This document shows positions 43,801-55,505 of a DNA stretch of 64,000 nucleotides, piece after piece. Within the stretch, counting starts at the first letter, position 1. Every line of letters starts with the position of its first letter. A program made the position numbers and the translations under genes. The notes beneath the pieces were generated by a model. The model made no database searches, had not been told where the DNA came from, and was given only the letters and a program-made list of their open reading frames with translations. Source of the DNA: Girardinichthys multiradiatus (Eukaryota > Chordata > Actinopteri > Cyprinodontiformes > Goodeidae); assembly GCF_021462225.1 (NCBI RefSeq), contig NC_061805.1, positions 49,817,860 to 49,881,859 of the forward strand, in the 5' to 3' direction.

Positions 43801-45119
43801 TTTCTTCATTTACCTGAGGCAGGTGTGATGCAAAAGGGATGCACCTAAAACCTGCAGGACCCTGGGAAGAACCACTTCACGCTGGGCATGCCAATATTTA
43901 ACTCCAGCAAAGATTTTATACGTCATGTTCAGTGAAACATTAATAAACGTAAAAAACTGAATGCTGTTGCTTTAAGAAGCATTAATGTTACGTCTCCTTT
44001 GTAAAAAATATCTGCAGTGAAAGTCCAGACTGGTCTTTCCTTTATAACGTGAGCATTATGTCTGATAAAAACAACCAGAACATCAGACCATGAGCTCAAA
44101 GTATTTATCTGTTCTAAGATGACAAATTCAGCTCAGTTCAATAACAGTCAGCTACTGTTCTCTGGGTTTTCAGTACCAGATCTGCTCCACAGAGAAAATG
44201 CTCCTGAATAAACCATTTCACAATAACTGTCACATGCCATTTATTTTTATTCACTTTTAAGTTTTCAACAGTCCGACAGCTCTCATTTGTCCTTTTAACT
44301 CAATTCAGTGAAAGCATCATTTCTTCCTCCAGCTGCTGCAGAGATCTGGCTGTCAGAACCATGTCAGCGTTATTTCCCCAGAGAACCAGCAGATGCCAGG
44401 GTCTTCAACCGACCTCCCATCGCTAGAAAACACCTCGACTGGAAGACTACAGTTTAAGTTGTCCTTATTGTTGGTTTTTAAGAAATCGCCCATAAAACCT
44501 TATCTTTTTTCATGAGAATTTGCTATTTGTGCAGTTTTATCAGACAAAATGAAAAGTAGTTAGTGTGCTGGGAAACCCTCCCCCCATTCTTTAGCTCTTC
44601 CCTTTACTGGTTTCATACCAACAGAGTGCTGAATCCTCCTCTATTGCAGATTCATTGTTTCAATCATTTTCAAGCAAAAAATGGATCATTCTGCAATATT
44701 TATTCATTAAAATTAGCTCATATGTATACATATATAAATACTCCAATCTAAAACTGTATAAAATCATTAAAAGCACAGTAAATTATATAAACTCTCACTA
44801 AAAAGCATAATACAACCAGAAATGGTTAAACTAGAAATAATAATGAAATCTAATAGAATCTGTAGAATAAGAATAATTATCAAACCTTCATTACAATAGG
44901 GCAGCTAAAAGCCAATCATTAAGGTATTTCATTAAAGATCACATTCTTTTATACTGGCATTAAAACAGGATCCAGGGCGCTGGAACCATGATGGGAGCTG
45001 GGGAATCAATCAGGGAGCAGGTGTGTAATCAGTGGGTGGGCCTACAGGTGCAGCCCTGATCACAACTACAACCATTATTTTCATAAACTATTTAAACTTT
45101 ATTTAACTGACACTAACAA
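43801..45119. other. No gene recognised
   Basis: AT-rich sequence between the transposase relic and the CpG island. If the island is a minus-strand promoter, this is first-intron sequence. No repeat or RNA gene is named here. Confidence 0.4.
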
Positions 45120-45400
45120 GCATCTGCTCGGCCGCAGGGATGAACGCTGCGCTGTAATTCTCGCCTGACAGCCGCCCTCAGAACGGTCCAGTCTTCTCCG
45201 AACCGTTAACGGCTAAACTCCCCGATAAAGCCCTCATTTGGACACCATGAAGACTTTAAAAGAGTCGGATATTCAGCAGAAATGACAGCCCCTGAAGGTG
45301 AGCCAACAGAGGGCTGAAGTTGCCTGAACAGCGCGGGAAAGAGACAGCAGCAGCCCCCCTGAGTTCATCCCGAAAACAGTCCCCAGAAGCGGACACTTAC

Positions 45401-45640
45401 CTCCACCGAGTGTCCGCTGACCACCGCGAGGTGAACCGATGAGAGGGGGGAGGCTCAGCCGGTCGGAACACCTCTACAAACAGTTTGTTTCTGTTGGCTG
45501 TTCGGTGTCCAGTGACAGTAACTAAGTTTGTATCCGAGGAACGGCTCCCAAAGCGGAGGGTGAGCGGGAGTAGCAGCGACGGTGTCCGGCCAACCTGCTC
45601 TCTGAGACCCGGGCAACGCAGGGGATAGCGGAGGCAGCGG
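45401..45640 (-). other. Candidate first exon of an unidentified gene
   Basis: On the minus strand the sequence ends CTCGGTGGAG at 45401 and is followed by GTAAGT, a consensus-quality donor, inside the CpG island and just downstream of the NRF1-like site. The upper limit (transcription start) is not determined. A 64-codon frame (45649-45455) overlaps it, but its ATG lies within the NRF1-like motif and it terminates before the donor, so the exon may be mostly 5' untranslated. No downstream exon is recognised in the window, and the product is unknown. Confidence 0.45.
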
Positions 45641-45643
45641 GCC

Positions 45644-45652
45644 GCGCATGCG
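45644..45652. promoter_or_regulatory. NRF1-like binding site
   Basis: The sequence gcgcatgcg matches the palindromic core of the NRF1 recognition motif, found at many CpG-island promoters. Its position at the edge of the island, just above the candidate first exon, is as expected for a promoter-proximal site. Confidence 0.45.
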
Positions 45653-45660
45653 TACTGCGA

Positions 45661-47040
45661 CAGCTACTGCAATAAATCCAAGATCATCTAATGGAAAGAT
45701 GAGCCACTCGCGTTATAGAAGCGTGGTTTTCTTTTAGCAAGACAATTTTTCCGTTGGTGAAATTTTTCAAGATTTCCATAAGACTGTTTTCTCTTAAAAG
45801 TCTTCTTCCAGTAATTTCTTTCATGTATGTCAATTGTCAAAAACAACTGACATACATACAAATTTGAATTTGAATTTTGAGGATGAGGAAAACCTTTTCT
45901 TGACCATATATGGAAAATTATGTCACAAGATGACAAAACCTGTACTGCTAGCTCAGTAAGGCGAATGAAGGGGATGTGTCAAAATAAGGTAAGATCTTTC
46001 CATGTAATCCATGCAACATTCATTAACTGCTCACAGTTAAATCCATAAAAATTACAATAAATATCCTTTTGTGTAATCCATGCAACAATTAAAATACACA
46101 GTTGAAGCAGTAGAGAGTGAAACAAGCATATTCTCATATTCTGGGACTGAGAGACTGAAGAGGCCTGTGTGGAGTCACATATTAACTGTCTTATCTTTTG
46201 CAGAAGTATAAACAACAAGTGTAACCAAGGAAATGATGTATAATAGCCAAGCTTGTTGAAACAGTGCCCATGGGGCTCATGTCAAGTCACTAAAATTAAC
46301 CTCACCCATATATCAAGAGCCAGTTGTTATGTTAGGGAATGAGCAGCCGTTAACAGAAGTGACTGTCGAGGACTCGGGCTACTCGGTCATCCAGACCACC
46401 AGTTGATGAAGGTCGAGACTTCTGGGTGCAGGCTGTTAGAGGTTAGGTGTGAGTCATTTCCCGACACCAACTCAAACAGAACTTTCAGTAAACCTGCTTA
46501 GTAAGATCTTTCAAGTTTAGGGAAGTCCGGACCTGTTGGATGGAGAGCTGGATTGAGCCATCACCTTAGAAATAGGGAAGTAGGAGGGAGGGGTTAGCTC
46601 ATCAGCCAACAAAGATGTGATTATTTTTTAACGCCATCCATAAGAATTAATTTGTTTGAGTTTGCTTGCTTATTTCCTTTTGTTGGAAATATGCCACAAT
46701 GTTCTGCTGCTGAGTTTTGCGCAAACATTAAAGAATAGGATTAATGTAAACAAGCTGATCAGTATCTGTCAGGTCTGATACCAAAGCAGGACCCCGCCGT
46801 GTCTAGTGTGCAGTCCAGTTTTAGCCCAGAGACGCCCCACAGATCCATGTTGAGCAGACAAACATGCTACAAGTTCCCTAACAGACATAAATAATCCTTC
46901 ATTTTATCATCGAAAGGAACATTGAGTGTGAAGGGACAGAGCGACAAGTGACACAGACCTAAATTGGCAGCAACAAAGGCATTGATGTGGTTTTAACTGT
47001 CTGCTAACAGCTGTTATCAAGTAAGTTTGTGTACATGCGT
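45661..47040. other. No gene recognised
   Basis: Upstream of the candidate promoter. Short minus-strand ORFs at 45688-45936 and 45979-46218 have no domain. A partial internal duplication around 46003 and 46072 (gtaatccatgcaaca) is visible. Confidence 0.45.
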
Positions 47041-47049
47041 TTCATTCAT

Positions 47050-47237
47050 TGTTGTTATCAGAAACAACTCAGCCCCTTCCTATTAAATTAGAAAACGATG
47101 TAGGCTACAATGATAATTGGCGAACATTTTGGGGAAAACCTGATCTGATCCGGAGAGACGGCATCCATCCCACTTTGGATGGAGCAGCTCTTCTTTCTAG
47201 GAATCTGGCCGAATTTATTAGTTCTCCAAAACTCTGA
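47050..47237 (+). pseudogene. LINE ORF1 esterase end
   Basis: The frame reads 'NWRTFWGKPDLIRRDGIHPT' and then 'LDGAALLSRNLAEFI', ending in a stop at 47237. The Asp-x-x-His in 'DGIHP' corresponds to the last catalytic block of SGNH hydrolases, a known component of ORF1 in CR1/L2-type LINEs. The preceding esterase blocks are absent, so only the C-terminal end of ORF1 remains. Confidence 0.65.
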
Positions 47238-49283
47238 CAACCCAGGGTTGAGACCGGGAAGCAGGGTCGCAGTTTAACACTCTTCTCTGCAGCTTCTGTA
47301 CTGCTACCCACCCATTACCATATTAAGACAGTGTCTTGCCCACGGCCAAAATTGAATAGGTTAAAAAATAATCTAAAAGGAGGAAATCAGGAAAATCTCA
47401 TAAAAATAAACACAACTCAGACCGAAAAGAAAAATAAAACAACATGAGATCTCTCTCTTCAAAGACATTGCTATTTAGTGACCTGATTTCTGACAATCAG
47501 ATTGATTTATTTTGCCTCACAGAAACCTGGCTGCAGCAAGAGGATTATGTTCCTATAAATGAGTCAACTCTGGGCGAGGAGGAGGAGTAACAAACATCTT
47601 TCAGTCCGATTTATTGATTAGTCCCAGACCAATCAATAGCTACAAGTCTTTTGAATATTTAATCCTTAGTTTTCCTCATCCAAATTGCAAAGCACTAAAA
47701 CCTCTTCTGTTTGTTGTTTTGTACCGTCCACCAGGCCCTTACTCTCAATTTTTAGATCAGTTTTCAGACCTTTTTATCTGATTTAGTGTTAAATACAGAT
47801 AAAGTTATTATAGTGGGGGATTTTAACATTCATGTAGACGCTGAAAGTGATAGCCTAAATATAGCGTTTAATGCTATCTTAGACTCAATTGGCTTTGATC
47901 AAAACATTAACAAACCTACCCACCTTTCTCTTCATTCTCTGGACCTTGTGCTGACATATGGCATTGAGTGTAAAGACATAACAATATTTTCTCATAATCC
48001 TGTCCTGTCTGACCATTTCTTAATAACCTTTGAGTTTAATTTAAGTGAGTACTCCACACCTGAAAGAAAATTTCATTTTAGTAGATCATTATCAGACGTT
48101 GCTGTAACAACCTTTAAAGAATCTGTTCCACTTTTAATTTCCTCATTATCACTGAAAAACACAGTGGAGGGCAATAATTCTGTTTCTGCCCCTTCACAAA
48201 TTGATTCTTTTGTTCTTAGTGTTTCTTCATCATTGCGTGATTCATTAGACAATGCAGCCCCCTTGAAAAATAAGGTAATCATTAATAGGAGGCTGGCTCC
48301 TTGGTTTAATTCAGAGCTGCGTACTTTAAAGCACAATGTTAGAAAATTGGAGAGAAAATGGCGCTCTACACACCTAGAGGATTCCTACTTAATCTGGAAA
48401 AATAACCTACTGTTGTATAAAAAGACACTTCACCAAGCTAGAACAGTTTATTTCTCATCATTAATAGAAGAGAACAAGAATAATCCTAGGTTTCTCTTTA
48501 GTACAGTTGCTAAACTCACACAGAGTCATAGCCCTGTTGAGCCATCCATTCCCTTAGCTCTTAGCAGTCATGACTTTATGGGATTCTTCTTAAATAAAAT
48601 TGATTCTACTAAAAATAAAATCTTTGACATACTCCTGAAGATGATTACTTCATCCTCAGCAAGTGAGACAACATTGGAAATAACTGCAGAACCTGATCTG
48701 TGTTCGGACTGTTTTGATCCTGTGGAGCTTCCTGAGTTATCAGAAATATTAGCTTCATCTAAACCTTCAACTTGTATGTTAGACCCAATCCCAACCAAAT
48801 TATTTAAGGAAGTGTTCCCTCTGATTACCAGCCCCATTTTAGATATGATTAATCTATCTTTAGTAAATGGATCAGAACCACAGGCTTTTAAGTTAGCTGT
48901 AATTAAACCTTTACTTAAGAAACCTTCGCTTGATCGAGATGACTTAATAAATCACAGACCTATATCCAATCTTCCATTCTTATCTAAACATCTTGAGAAA
49001 ATAGTTGCTAATCAAATGTGTGAACATTTTCACAGCAATGACCTGTTTGAAGAGTTTCAGTCAGGTTTCAGAGCTCATCATAGCACTGAAACAGCTCTGC
49101 TGAAAGTCACTAATGATATTCTTATGGCCTCAGATAATGGACTTGTGTCTGTTCTGGTTCTGTTAGATCTCAGTGCTGCATTTGATACAGTCGACCATAA
49201 TATTCTCTTAGAAAGGCTGGAATATGCTGTAGGGATCAGGGGAACAGCGCTAGGCTGGTTTAAATCTTATCTGTCTGACAGAT
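47050..49283 (+). mobile_element. Third L2-type LINE, lacking its 3' half
   Basis: Plus-strand order: the end of an ORF1 esterase-like domain (47050-47237), a spacer, the endonuclease (47444-48040), a linker and the RT up to the region after palm motif A. Homology stops near 49283 after 'WFKSYLSDRF'. The YADD region, C-terminal domain and tail are all missing, and the 5' part of ORF1 is missing too. Loss of the 3' end is unusual for a LINE, whose new copies are normally truncated at the 5' end, and points to a later deletion or rearrangement. Confidence 0.8.
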
Positions 49284-49336
49284 TCCATTGTCCAGATTCA
49301 ATTGTAGATTTCATTGTCCTCATTTATCTGCTTTAA
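47444..49336 (+). pseudogene. LINE ORF2: endonuclease and RT N-terminal half
   Basis: From 47444 the frame encodes 'MRSLSSKTLLFSDLI' and 'LFCLTETWL', then shifts near 47571 into another frame ('GRGGGVTNIFQSD', 'VVLYRPPGPYS') and returns to the first near 47776. A long uninterrupted stretch follows from 47786: 'KVIIVGDFNIHVD', 'NPVLSDHFLITFEF', 'INHRPISNLPFLSKHLEKIV', '[17 protein letters not shown]' and '[20 protein letters not shown]'. The endonuclease catalytic motifs and RT palm motif A are present. The last residues (49284-49336) read into unrelated sequence. Two frameshifts and the missing YADD half show it is inactive. Confidence 0.85.
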
Positions 49337-49339
49337 AAG

Positions 49340-52300
49340 CAAAGCCAGTTTTGTCATGCGTTGTTAAAGCACATAAAGTGGTAAAATCTTTCATGTTAGC
49401 TCTTGATTTCTAATCAAGAGTTGGGTGTTTCGATGTACTGAACTAACCATTAAATTACCCAAAGGGCAGGTGTATGGGATTAGTGAAAATAATGCAGTTC
49501 TTTAGTAAAACCGCAGAAGTTCAGACACAAGCCGGTATGATAACAGATCATTGTACTTTGTTTCCTATAAATTCTTCCTCAACTCAGCATCATTTCTAGA
49601 AGCTCCTTTATTGTTACTGAAATGCTGAAAGAAACCCAAAACTCTTTACTTGTATTAACTATTTAAGGCCTATGTGAGGTCCTGGGATTTTTCAAGGGTG
49701 GGGAAAGTCTAATCAGAGAAGCAATGATCAGCTTGGTTTCAAAATGTTCTCTACAGATTATCTATGAAAATGTAAAGGTGGTGTTTGAACATTTTTCTTT
49801 TGTTTTGGAACTCGTAAACGATCAAACAGTCACAAATGTTTATATATGTTTACATAAAAACTTTACTTTGTGGAGGACTCCTGAAACAAACCTCTGTAAG
49901 ATGATCAATGACTGGCTTTCATGGAACGGCAACTGGCTTAGACAAATCAAAAATTCAAACTCAAATACTCGACAATTACAATAAATAATTATCATTTTCT
50001 ACATCATTTCCCAAAGCACCATTTTTTTTCAGATTTTCAAGATAGTTTTGCTCAAAAGGAGATTTGGCGCCATATAGTAGGGACTACAGATGTCAAGCAA
50101 TTAGAGTTTACAAGGAACAAATACAAATATAAGACGTTTAACTTTTCAGGGAGAATTTTATAGAAAAAAGCTGCACACATTGCATTGTTCACTTTAACTA
50201 AATGAGACAAACTGGATTAGATGCTGTTATTGCACCTGAATCAGACTAGATTGGACGGAGTTGCATCAGGCTGAAAAAACCCCGTGAAAAGTAGATTTCC
50301 ATTAGAGTGCATGTAACTGAAGTTACATTTAGTCCTGAAATTACACCTGTAGTTGGAAGAAATTGGAATGAATACAACCTAAATGAGCTAAACTAAAGTA
50401 ATCATTCTCTAGATATTTGTGGGTTTGTTGTGCAGACAATAAGGGGTATTAACTCTAACAATCCTTTGATTTGCAGATAACAAACTGAACATCACATAAC
50501 ACCAAATACCAAAAAATACAATTTATAATTAGTCACAAATTATGATTTAATATGTTTTTCTTTGTATATGTTGTTAAATATTAAATAGTTGATTTGTTTT
50601 TTTCAAAGGCCAGGTTATCAGAAGCAAGACGTTTTGCATCTTGGCACAAAGTACTGGAGGGAAACATGAGCTTTCTGCAGAACTTTCCAACATCAAACTA
50701 AGACAAACACACCCTGAAGTTCAAAGTTTAACCAAACTAGATCAGGAATAATGGTAAAAATGGTCTCCACTCAATTCAAGATAAAAGGATGAAACACCAA
50801 CAACCATCCAATCAAATTCATCCAAAGCCTTCAATTTGAACAACATCATTACACTGAAATCTGCAGCAGAAACACCAGAGATGACTCAGAGACTGGTCAC
50901 TGGTTGGCTTCAGATTCACTGTTTTACTGTAAAACCCACATCAGAGCTGGTTATGATACTTGTTTTATATTCAGGGCCGAGGCAGGGTTCTTCAGCTGAA
51001 CAAACTGGAAATCATCTGCACACGTCATGTCTTAAACGTATGAAAAAGCTTGAAAAATATTTCATTACATACATGTTTCTCATACAGTCTGTAAAGATTT
51101 GGCAAAAAAAAATAAAACATTTCTGCACCTCAGTGTTGCAGAAGCAGAACCTTGAGATCTCATCATTGTTTAGCAGCATCATGTCGATCATTTCACTCAG
51201 AGGTTAGACAGTGAAATTAACAGCAGTTACAGTTGAGCCCTGTGACCTCATAAACATGACATCAGGTGTGAACTGTGATTTGTACATTTTCATCTCTGAC
51301 TGATGATCTCCTCTTGCATCCTGTTGTGTGACGCTCATTTGAATACAACAGAGAAGCAGTGAGAGCTCTGTGAAGATTCTCAGCCAAAGTGTGAAGATTG
51401 TTGAAGTTTCAGTTTTCCCACTAATATGAATCTCTTTAAACTCAACCTGATCTGAAATGTGTGGCTTTTCTATAGGTGGAAACGATTTGGTTCATAATTA
51501 TCCTTTAAATTCACAGAGCCCCATGTGGAGCCATTCAAATCTCAGCAGAAAATATCAGATTTTTGGAGAAGGAAAATTAAAGAAAATAATTTTTGTAGCT
51601 CCTCGTTGGTTTAAGGGTGTGCTCTTTATGTTCACAGAGATGGTGCTTAAATGTAAGATGATGCACTGTAATTTCATGGACCTTTAAGGTGTTTCAACTC
51701 CCCGTCCAAAAGCAAATAATTTCCTTTTTTCAAACGTTTATGACAGAGAAGCTGCAACCGTGTGTCCCATACATTTGTCTTTTATAGTGGGGTTTTATGG
51801 AATCGTTCAGAGCAGTCAACATCCTATCCACTGGTTTCAGTTTTGAAAATTCAGAGACCCTTTCCTAGCTGACCCGAGATGCTCTCTTACCAGCTCAGTG
51901 TGACCTGTGCCAGGACCGAGGCCGCAGTGTGGAAAAGTTACCTTCCTCTGAGTCACAAGGGGAGAGAGCCGATGACGTGTGCCAAATAAAACTTGCTGGA
52001 GGTCAAACAAAACTAAAAGAATAAAAGTTACTTACAAAGACTGTGAGGTGGGGTGTGTTCTGGATAGTTTGTCAGTCAGTCACAGACAACAGACACACAG
52101 GCAGTCAGTCACACTGGGTGTATTCAACAAGTCAGTTGCTTGGAGAGCTGGAAAAGATTCTTGCTCAAGCTGTTTCAGATTATTTATATTCTCTACAATG
52201 AACAGCTGTTAGCTTGTCTCCTTCATCAGATTTCATCCTAGATTGTCCAAACTGAGATCATGCAGATTGCGATCTGTGCAGGTAAGATAGTGGCTCCTGA

Positions 52301-53635
52301 GAACTACTCCACACAACCCCACTTCAATATCTGAAATTATATTTTTCAGTGTGTTTTCACATACATTTCTCACAAGTTTCAACCAACACCTTTCTTGCAG
52401 AAATTGAGGGAAACTAGTTCCTGTTTGTCCATTTGGTAGCATTTGGAATTACCATGCAGGAAAACGTATCAGCTGACCAGATCTCCCAGCATATGACTGG
52501 GTGATAATATGAAACTAAAGTCAAAGCAAATGTGTTATGATTATTGCATGTTTGAAATCTTTACAAACAGGAGCCCAGTCTATAGAATGTAAGGACAGTA
52601 AGAGCCATGTCTGAGTGCACATGGTCAGCTGTGATTTATTTTCTAAATTATTGAACTATTCCAATTCTCCAGAAAGTGTGAAAAAGCCCAGGATGTATGA
52701 AAATTATCCTAACTCGTGTGTTTGGTTGAAAACTGCGTTCACAGTCCACCTGCTGGTAAGTGACGCAGACATGCTTGCACACACACACATAAAACACACG
52801 TTCTAGCCCTGTAACCCTGCACTTTGCTGATGCAGCAGTGCGCCTCTCCGTGGAAAAAGAGTTACTTAAGCATGCAGGGCTGCACGGTGGTGCACAGTGA
52901 CAGTTCCTCCTCCTCCTCCCCTCTTTAAGGACTAAGCTGGCTGCTGATGCACACTGTTATAGATACATGTGGGGAACCTGACGTGCACGACATTAAGCAC
53001 ATGTCAGATGGAGGGTCTCAGCTCTGTGGTTGTGTGTGTGTGAGGCTAAGTGGTGAAGTAGGTGTTCAATGATAGGGGAAGTAACGCAGCGAAGAATCCA
53101 TGCTTGTGTGCAACAAGGGAGTAAAACTGATAAAACATCATCAGCAGAAACTAATCAACTGTCAAACACCTTCATCAGAGCCCCCTCACCTTTCAAGGAA
53201 ATCTGCATACTTTCCTTTAGGATGTTTAACTTGCATCAGAGCAGGGAAGCTCAGCAGGTCTTGTGATTTTTGACAGAACTTGTAACATAAAGTTCATAAA
53301 AAGCTTTTTCATCGTTCAGTGGTTGAAGACTTCAAACCTTCCAGTGCATCAATCTTCATGGTGGAGTCCTGCTACCTGAGCTGCTTTTCTGTCTTCTGTT
53401 TAAAACCTTCTGCACCTGAAAAGAGTTTAAATAAACCAGGAGAGGTATCACTCTGCTGCAGATTACTGGAACTAAAATATATAGCTAGATGTATATGTCA
53501 TATTTAGATGTTTTTATCGTTAATGCTTATGATTACAGAAAAACAAAATGACACAAAGTCTTGGAGAAATCATCTGAAGGATACCAACATAACTGACGCT
53601 GATTCTTTATTTATGATCCTTTTAAATTTTTATTT
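49340..53635. other. No gene recognised
   Basis: AT-rich sequence. ORFs reach 123 codons (50836-51207) but show no domains, biased codon pattern or conserved splice context. No repeat family that I can name was seen. Confidence 0.45.
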
Positions 53636-53639
53636 GTCT

Positions 53640-53960
53640 TGGTTTTTATATTATACTTATATACAGACCCAATCATTGAAAAGTTCAGTAATTTCCGCAA
53701 CTCATTTCACAAAGTAAAACATATTCAAGACTGATGTTTTAAAGCCTTTATTTCTCTTGATTATGATGATTTTCTGCTTACAACCAATGAAAACACAACA
53801 TTTAAGATTAGAATATTACATCAGGCCAATAAAAAAAAACTCTATTTTAATATAGAAATGTAAGCTAAATGAAAAGCATGTTTAATACCTGCCTAAAAGT
53901 TAAACGAGCCTCATTGGAATGCATATTCTAATTTATTGAATATGTCTGTATGTGGTTTCT
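53640..53960. repeat. Tc1/mariner-derived fragment
   Basis: The segment contains caatgaaaacacaacattta, agattagaatattacatcag and gccaataaaa, which resemble the inverted-repeat region of a fish Tc1/mariner family whose inner repeat reads TTAGAATATTACAT. No transposase sequence is seen. It is heavily diverged, so the boundaries are approximate. Confidence 0.45.
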
Positions 53961-54269
53961 TTGTGCTGATTTTGTGTCTTTTTACCTTTATGTCCTTTAT
54001 GCCCTCCGTATCAAGAACTCAATGCTAATATTCAACTTTAAACAATGAAAACTGATACTATTAAGAAATGAGTTTAAACTTCAGACATTGTTGTTGATTT
54101 TCTTAGTTGTGTTATTTCACATTAACTTTGCATACAGTAAAGTTCTGTCTAAGATTCTGCTGAAGTTGCCCCCTTTATGTATAATTTCTGCAGCGTCAGT
54201 CAGTGTCTAAGGCTGCATTGAGCAGCATGACAGAGATCTGTGCTGCCTGTCATTATTTAAGCTTTTTAA

Positions 54270-54620
54270 AAGCTATCCTTGCTGTCTAGAGAAATACAGA
54301 TTTTTGAATGAAAGGCGGTGCATCAGGAGCTTGGAGGAGGTGTGTTGGTGCGCTTTAAAAAGCAGCATCAGAAACATGTCCCAGGATACCCCCCTTGACC
54401 TATTGCAGAGGATGGGAGACAGAAGGACTATAGAAAAAATAACATCACTTATGGACTCATGTAGCGTCATGCATGGGTCTCCTACCACATGCATGACACT
54501 GTTGCAGAACTCTTTCAGTGACAGACTACACAAAGGGGTGTTATCCCAGGTCCTTTCTCCCAGCAGCTGTTAAAGTTTATAACCAAAACTGCTCTCCAAC
54601 AAGCTTAATAAGTGTTCACA
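54270..54620 (+). pseudogene. Non-LTR retrotransposon C-terminal fragment
   Basis: One frame (54304-54573) gives 'LMDSCSVMHGSPTTCMTLLQ' and 'SFSDRLHKGVLSQ'. After a frameshift near 54540 it continues as 'RSFLPAAVKVYNQ'. The 'FxDRLHxG...RSFxPAAVxxYN' pattern is, in my recollection, typical of the extreme C-terminus of certain fish LINEs, just before the tail. It is followed by an antisense SINE. The clade is not assigned. Confidence 0.45.
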
Positions 54621-54639
54621 TTCCTGCCGCTATTTGTAG

Positions 54640-54804
54640 CACTAGAGGCCTTTATTTTTCAACAGTAGGTAGACAGAAAATAGGGCAAAGAGAGGGTGAG
54701 ACATGCAGCAAAGGTCCCCACGTCCGGGACATGAACCCAGGACAGGCGTATCGAGGACTATAGCCTCTGCACATGGTCACGTGCTTAACCCCTACACCAC
54801 CAGT
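54640..54804 (-). mobile_element. tRNA-derived SINE
   Basis: Read on the minus strand from about 54804: GGTGGTGTAGGGGTTAAGCA (A box), a B-box region GGGTTCATGTCCCG at about 54725-54740, the body ACCTTTGCTGCATGTCTC, and an AATAAAGGCC end near 54645. The order and spacing of A and B boxes and the short 3' repeat mark a Pol III SINE. It lies just downstream of the LINE C-terminal fragment. Confidence 0.8.
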
Positions 54805-55090
54805 GTCATGCCCTATTTGCACCATTTTTATTCCATTTGTTGTAAATAGTCTGTTTTTGTTTTTTATGCAAAATTAAACATGCACATTTTTAATATTTTT
54901 TTTAAATCACCCTACTTAGTTACACATTTTTTTTATTCAGAGTATGCTATTTTTAATTACTGCACAGTTTTTCTTTCACAGTATTCTATTCTATTTTATT
55001 CTGCATGTATCCTGTTTTTGCTCCGCTGAAAGCTAACTATGCAGAGTGTTTCAGAGGCATTCTAGCTAAAGGTTTTTCTACAGTCTAGAC

Positions 55091-55505
55091 CTGGGTCTGC
55101 AGCCTGTAGCTTCATACAGTCTCTTAACAACGTTGGCCAAAAGGGCTATGTCATTTCAGCAAAGAACTTCCACAACTCAATGAAACTGTGGATGCACAGA
55201 ATTGTTTTTTCATTAAGTTACAAACTTTGTTTTTTCCCCGTTTTCATTTTCCATAAATACGCAATGCTATATGAAAGAACAGCTTTTTAATTCTCTTCTA
55301 GTAAATATTTTACGTTCTCTTTGCTTTAAAACCTAAAAATACAAAGAAAAAAAACAATACTTTAACCATAAACCAGATTTTATGTGGTAGGTATTTAGAA
55401 AATTTGATAAACTTCTTTTTTCTGAAGTGCAGCTAAAGATAAATTTTATTTAGCAGTAGCGAGGACAAAAATGGCTCTTGGACTATAAAGGCTGCTGACC
55501 CCTGG
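55091..55505. mobile_element. hAT MITE, 415 bp, with 8-bp target duplication
   Basis: The left end reads ctgggtctgcagcctgtagc and the right end, reverse complemented, reads CAGGGGTCAGCAGCCTTTAT, a matching terminal inverted repeat. The flanks are gtctagac (55083-55090) and gtctagat (55506-55513), an 8-bp target duplication identical at 7 of 8 positions. The interior is AT-rich with no coding capacity. The CAGGGGTC-type end and 8-bp duplication fit a hAT element. Confidence 0.8.

Larger units (their letters stand above)
45120..45660. promoter_or_regulatory. CpG island, candidate promoter
   Basis: This roughly 540-bp stretch is GC-rich and carries about 40 CpG dinucleotides by eye, against sparse CpG elsewhere outside the minisatellite. 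It includes a palindromic NRF1-like site (gcgcatgcg, 45644-45652) at its upper edge and a strong minus-strand splice donor (45401/45400). Vertebrate CpG islands of this kind commonly mark housekeeping-type promoters. The direction is inferred from the donor. Confidence 0.65.

Noticed and set aside
45455..45649. 64-codon minus-strand ORF as the start of the protein of the candidate gene
   Set aside because: Its ATG overlaps the NRF1-like site, probably upstream of the transcription start, and it terminates before the splice donor. It is more likely 5' flank or 5' untranslated sequence.
54725..54804. tRNA gene on the minus strand
   Set aside because: Same reasoning: a SINE head with a body and an AATAAAGGCC end.
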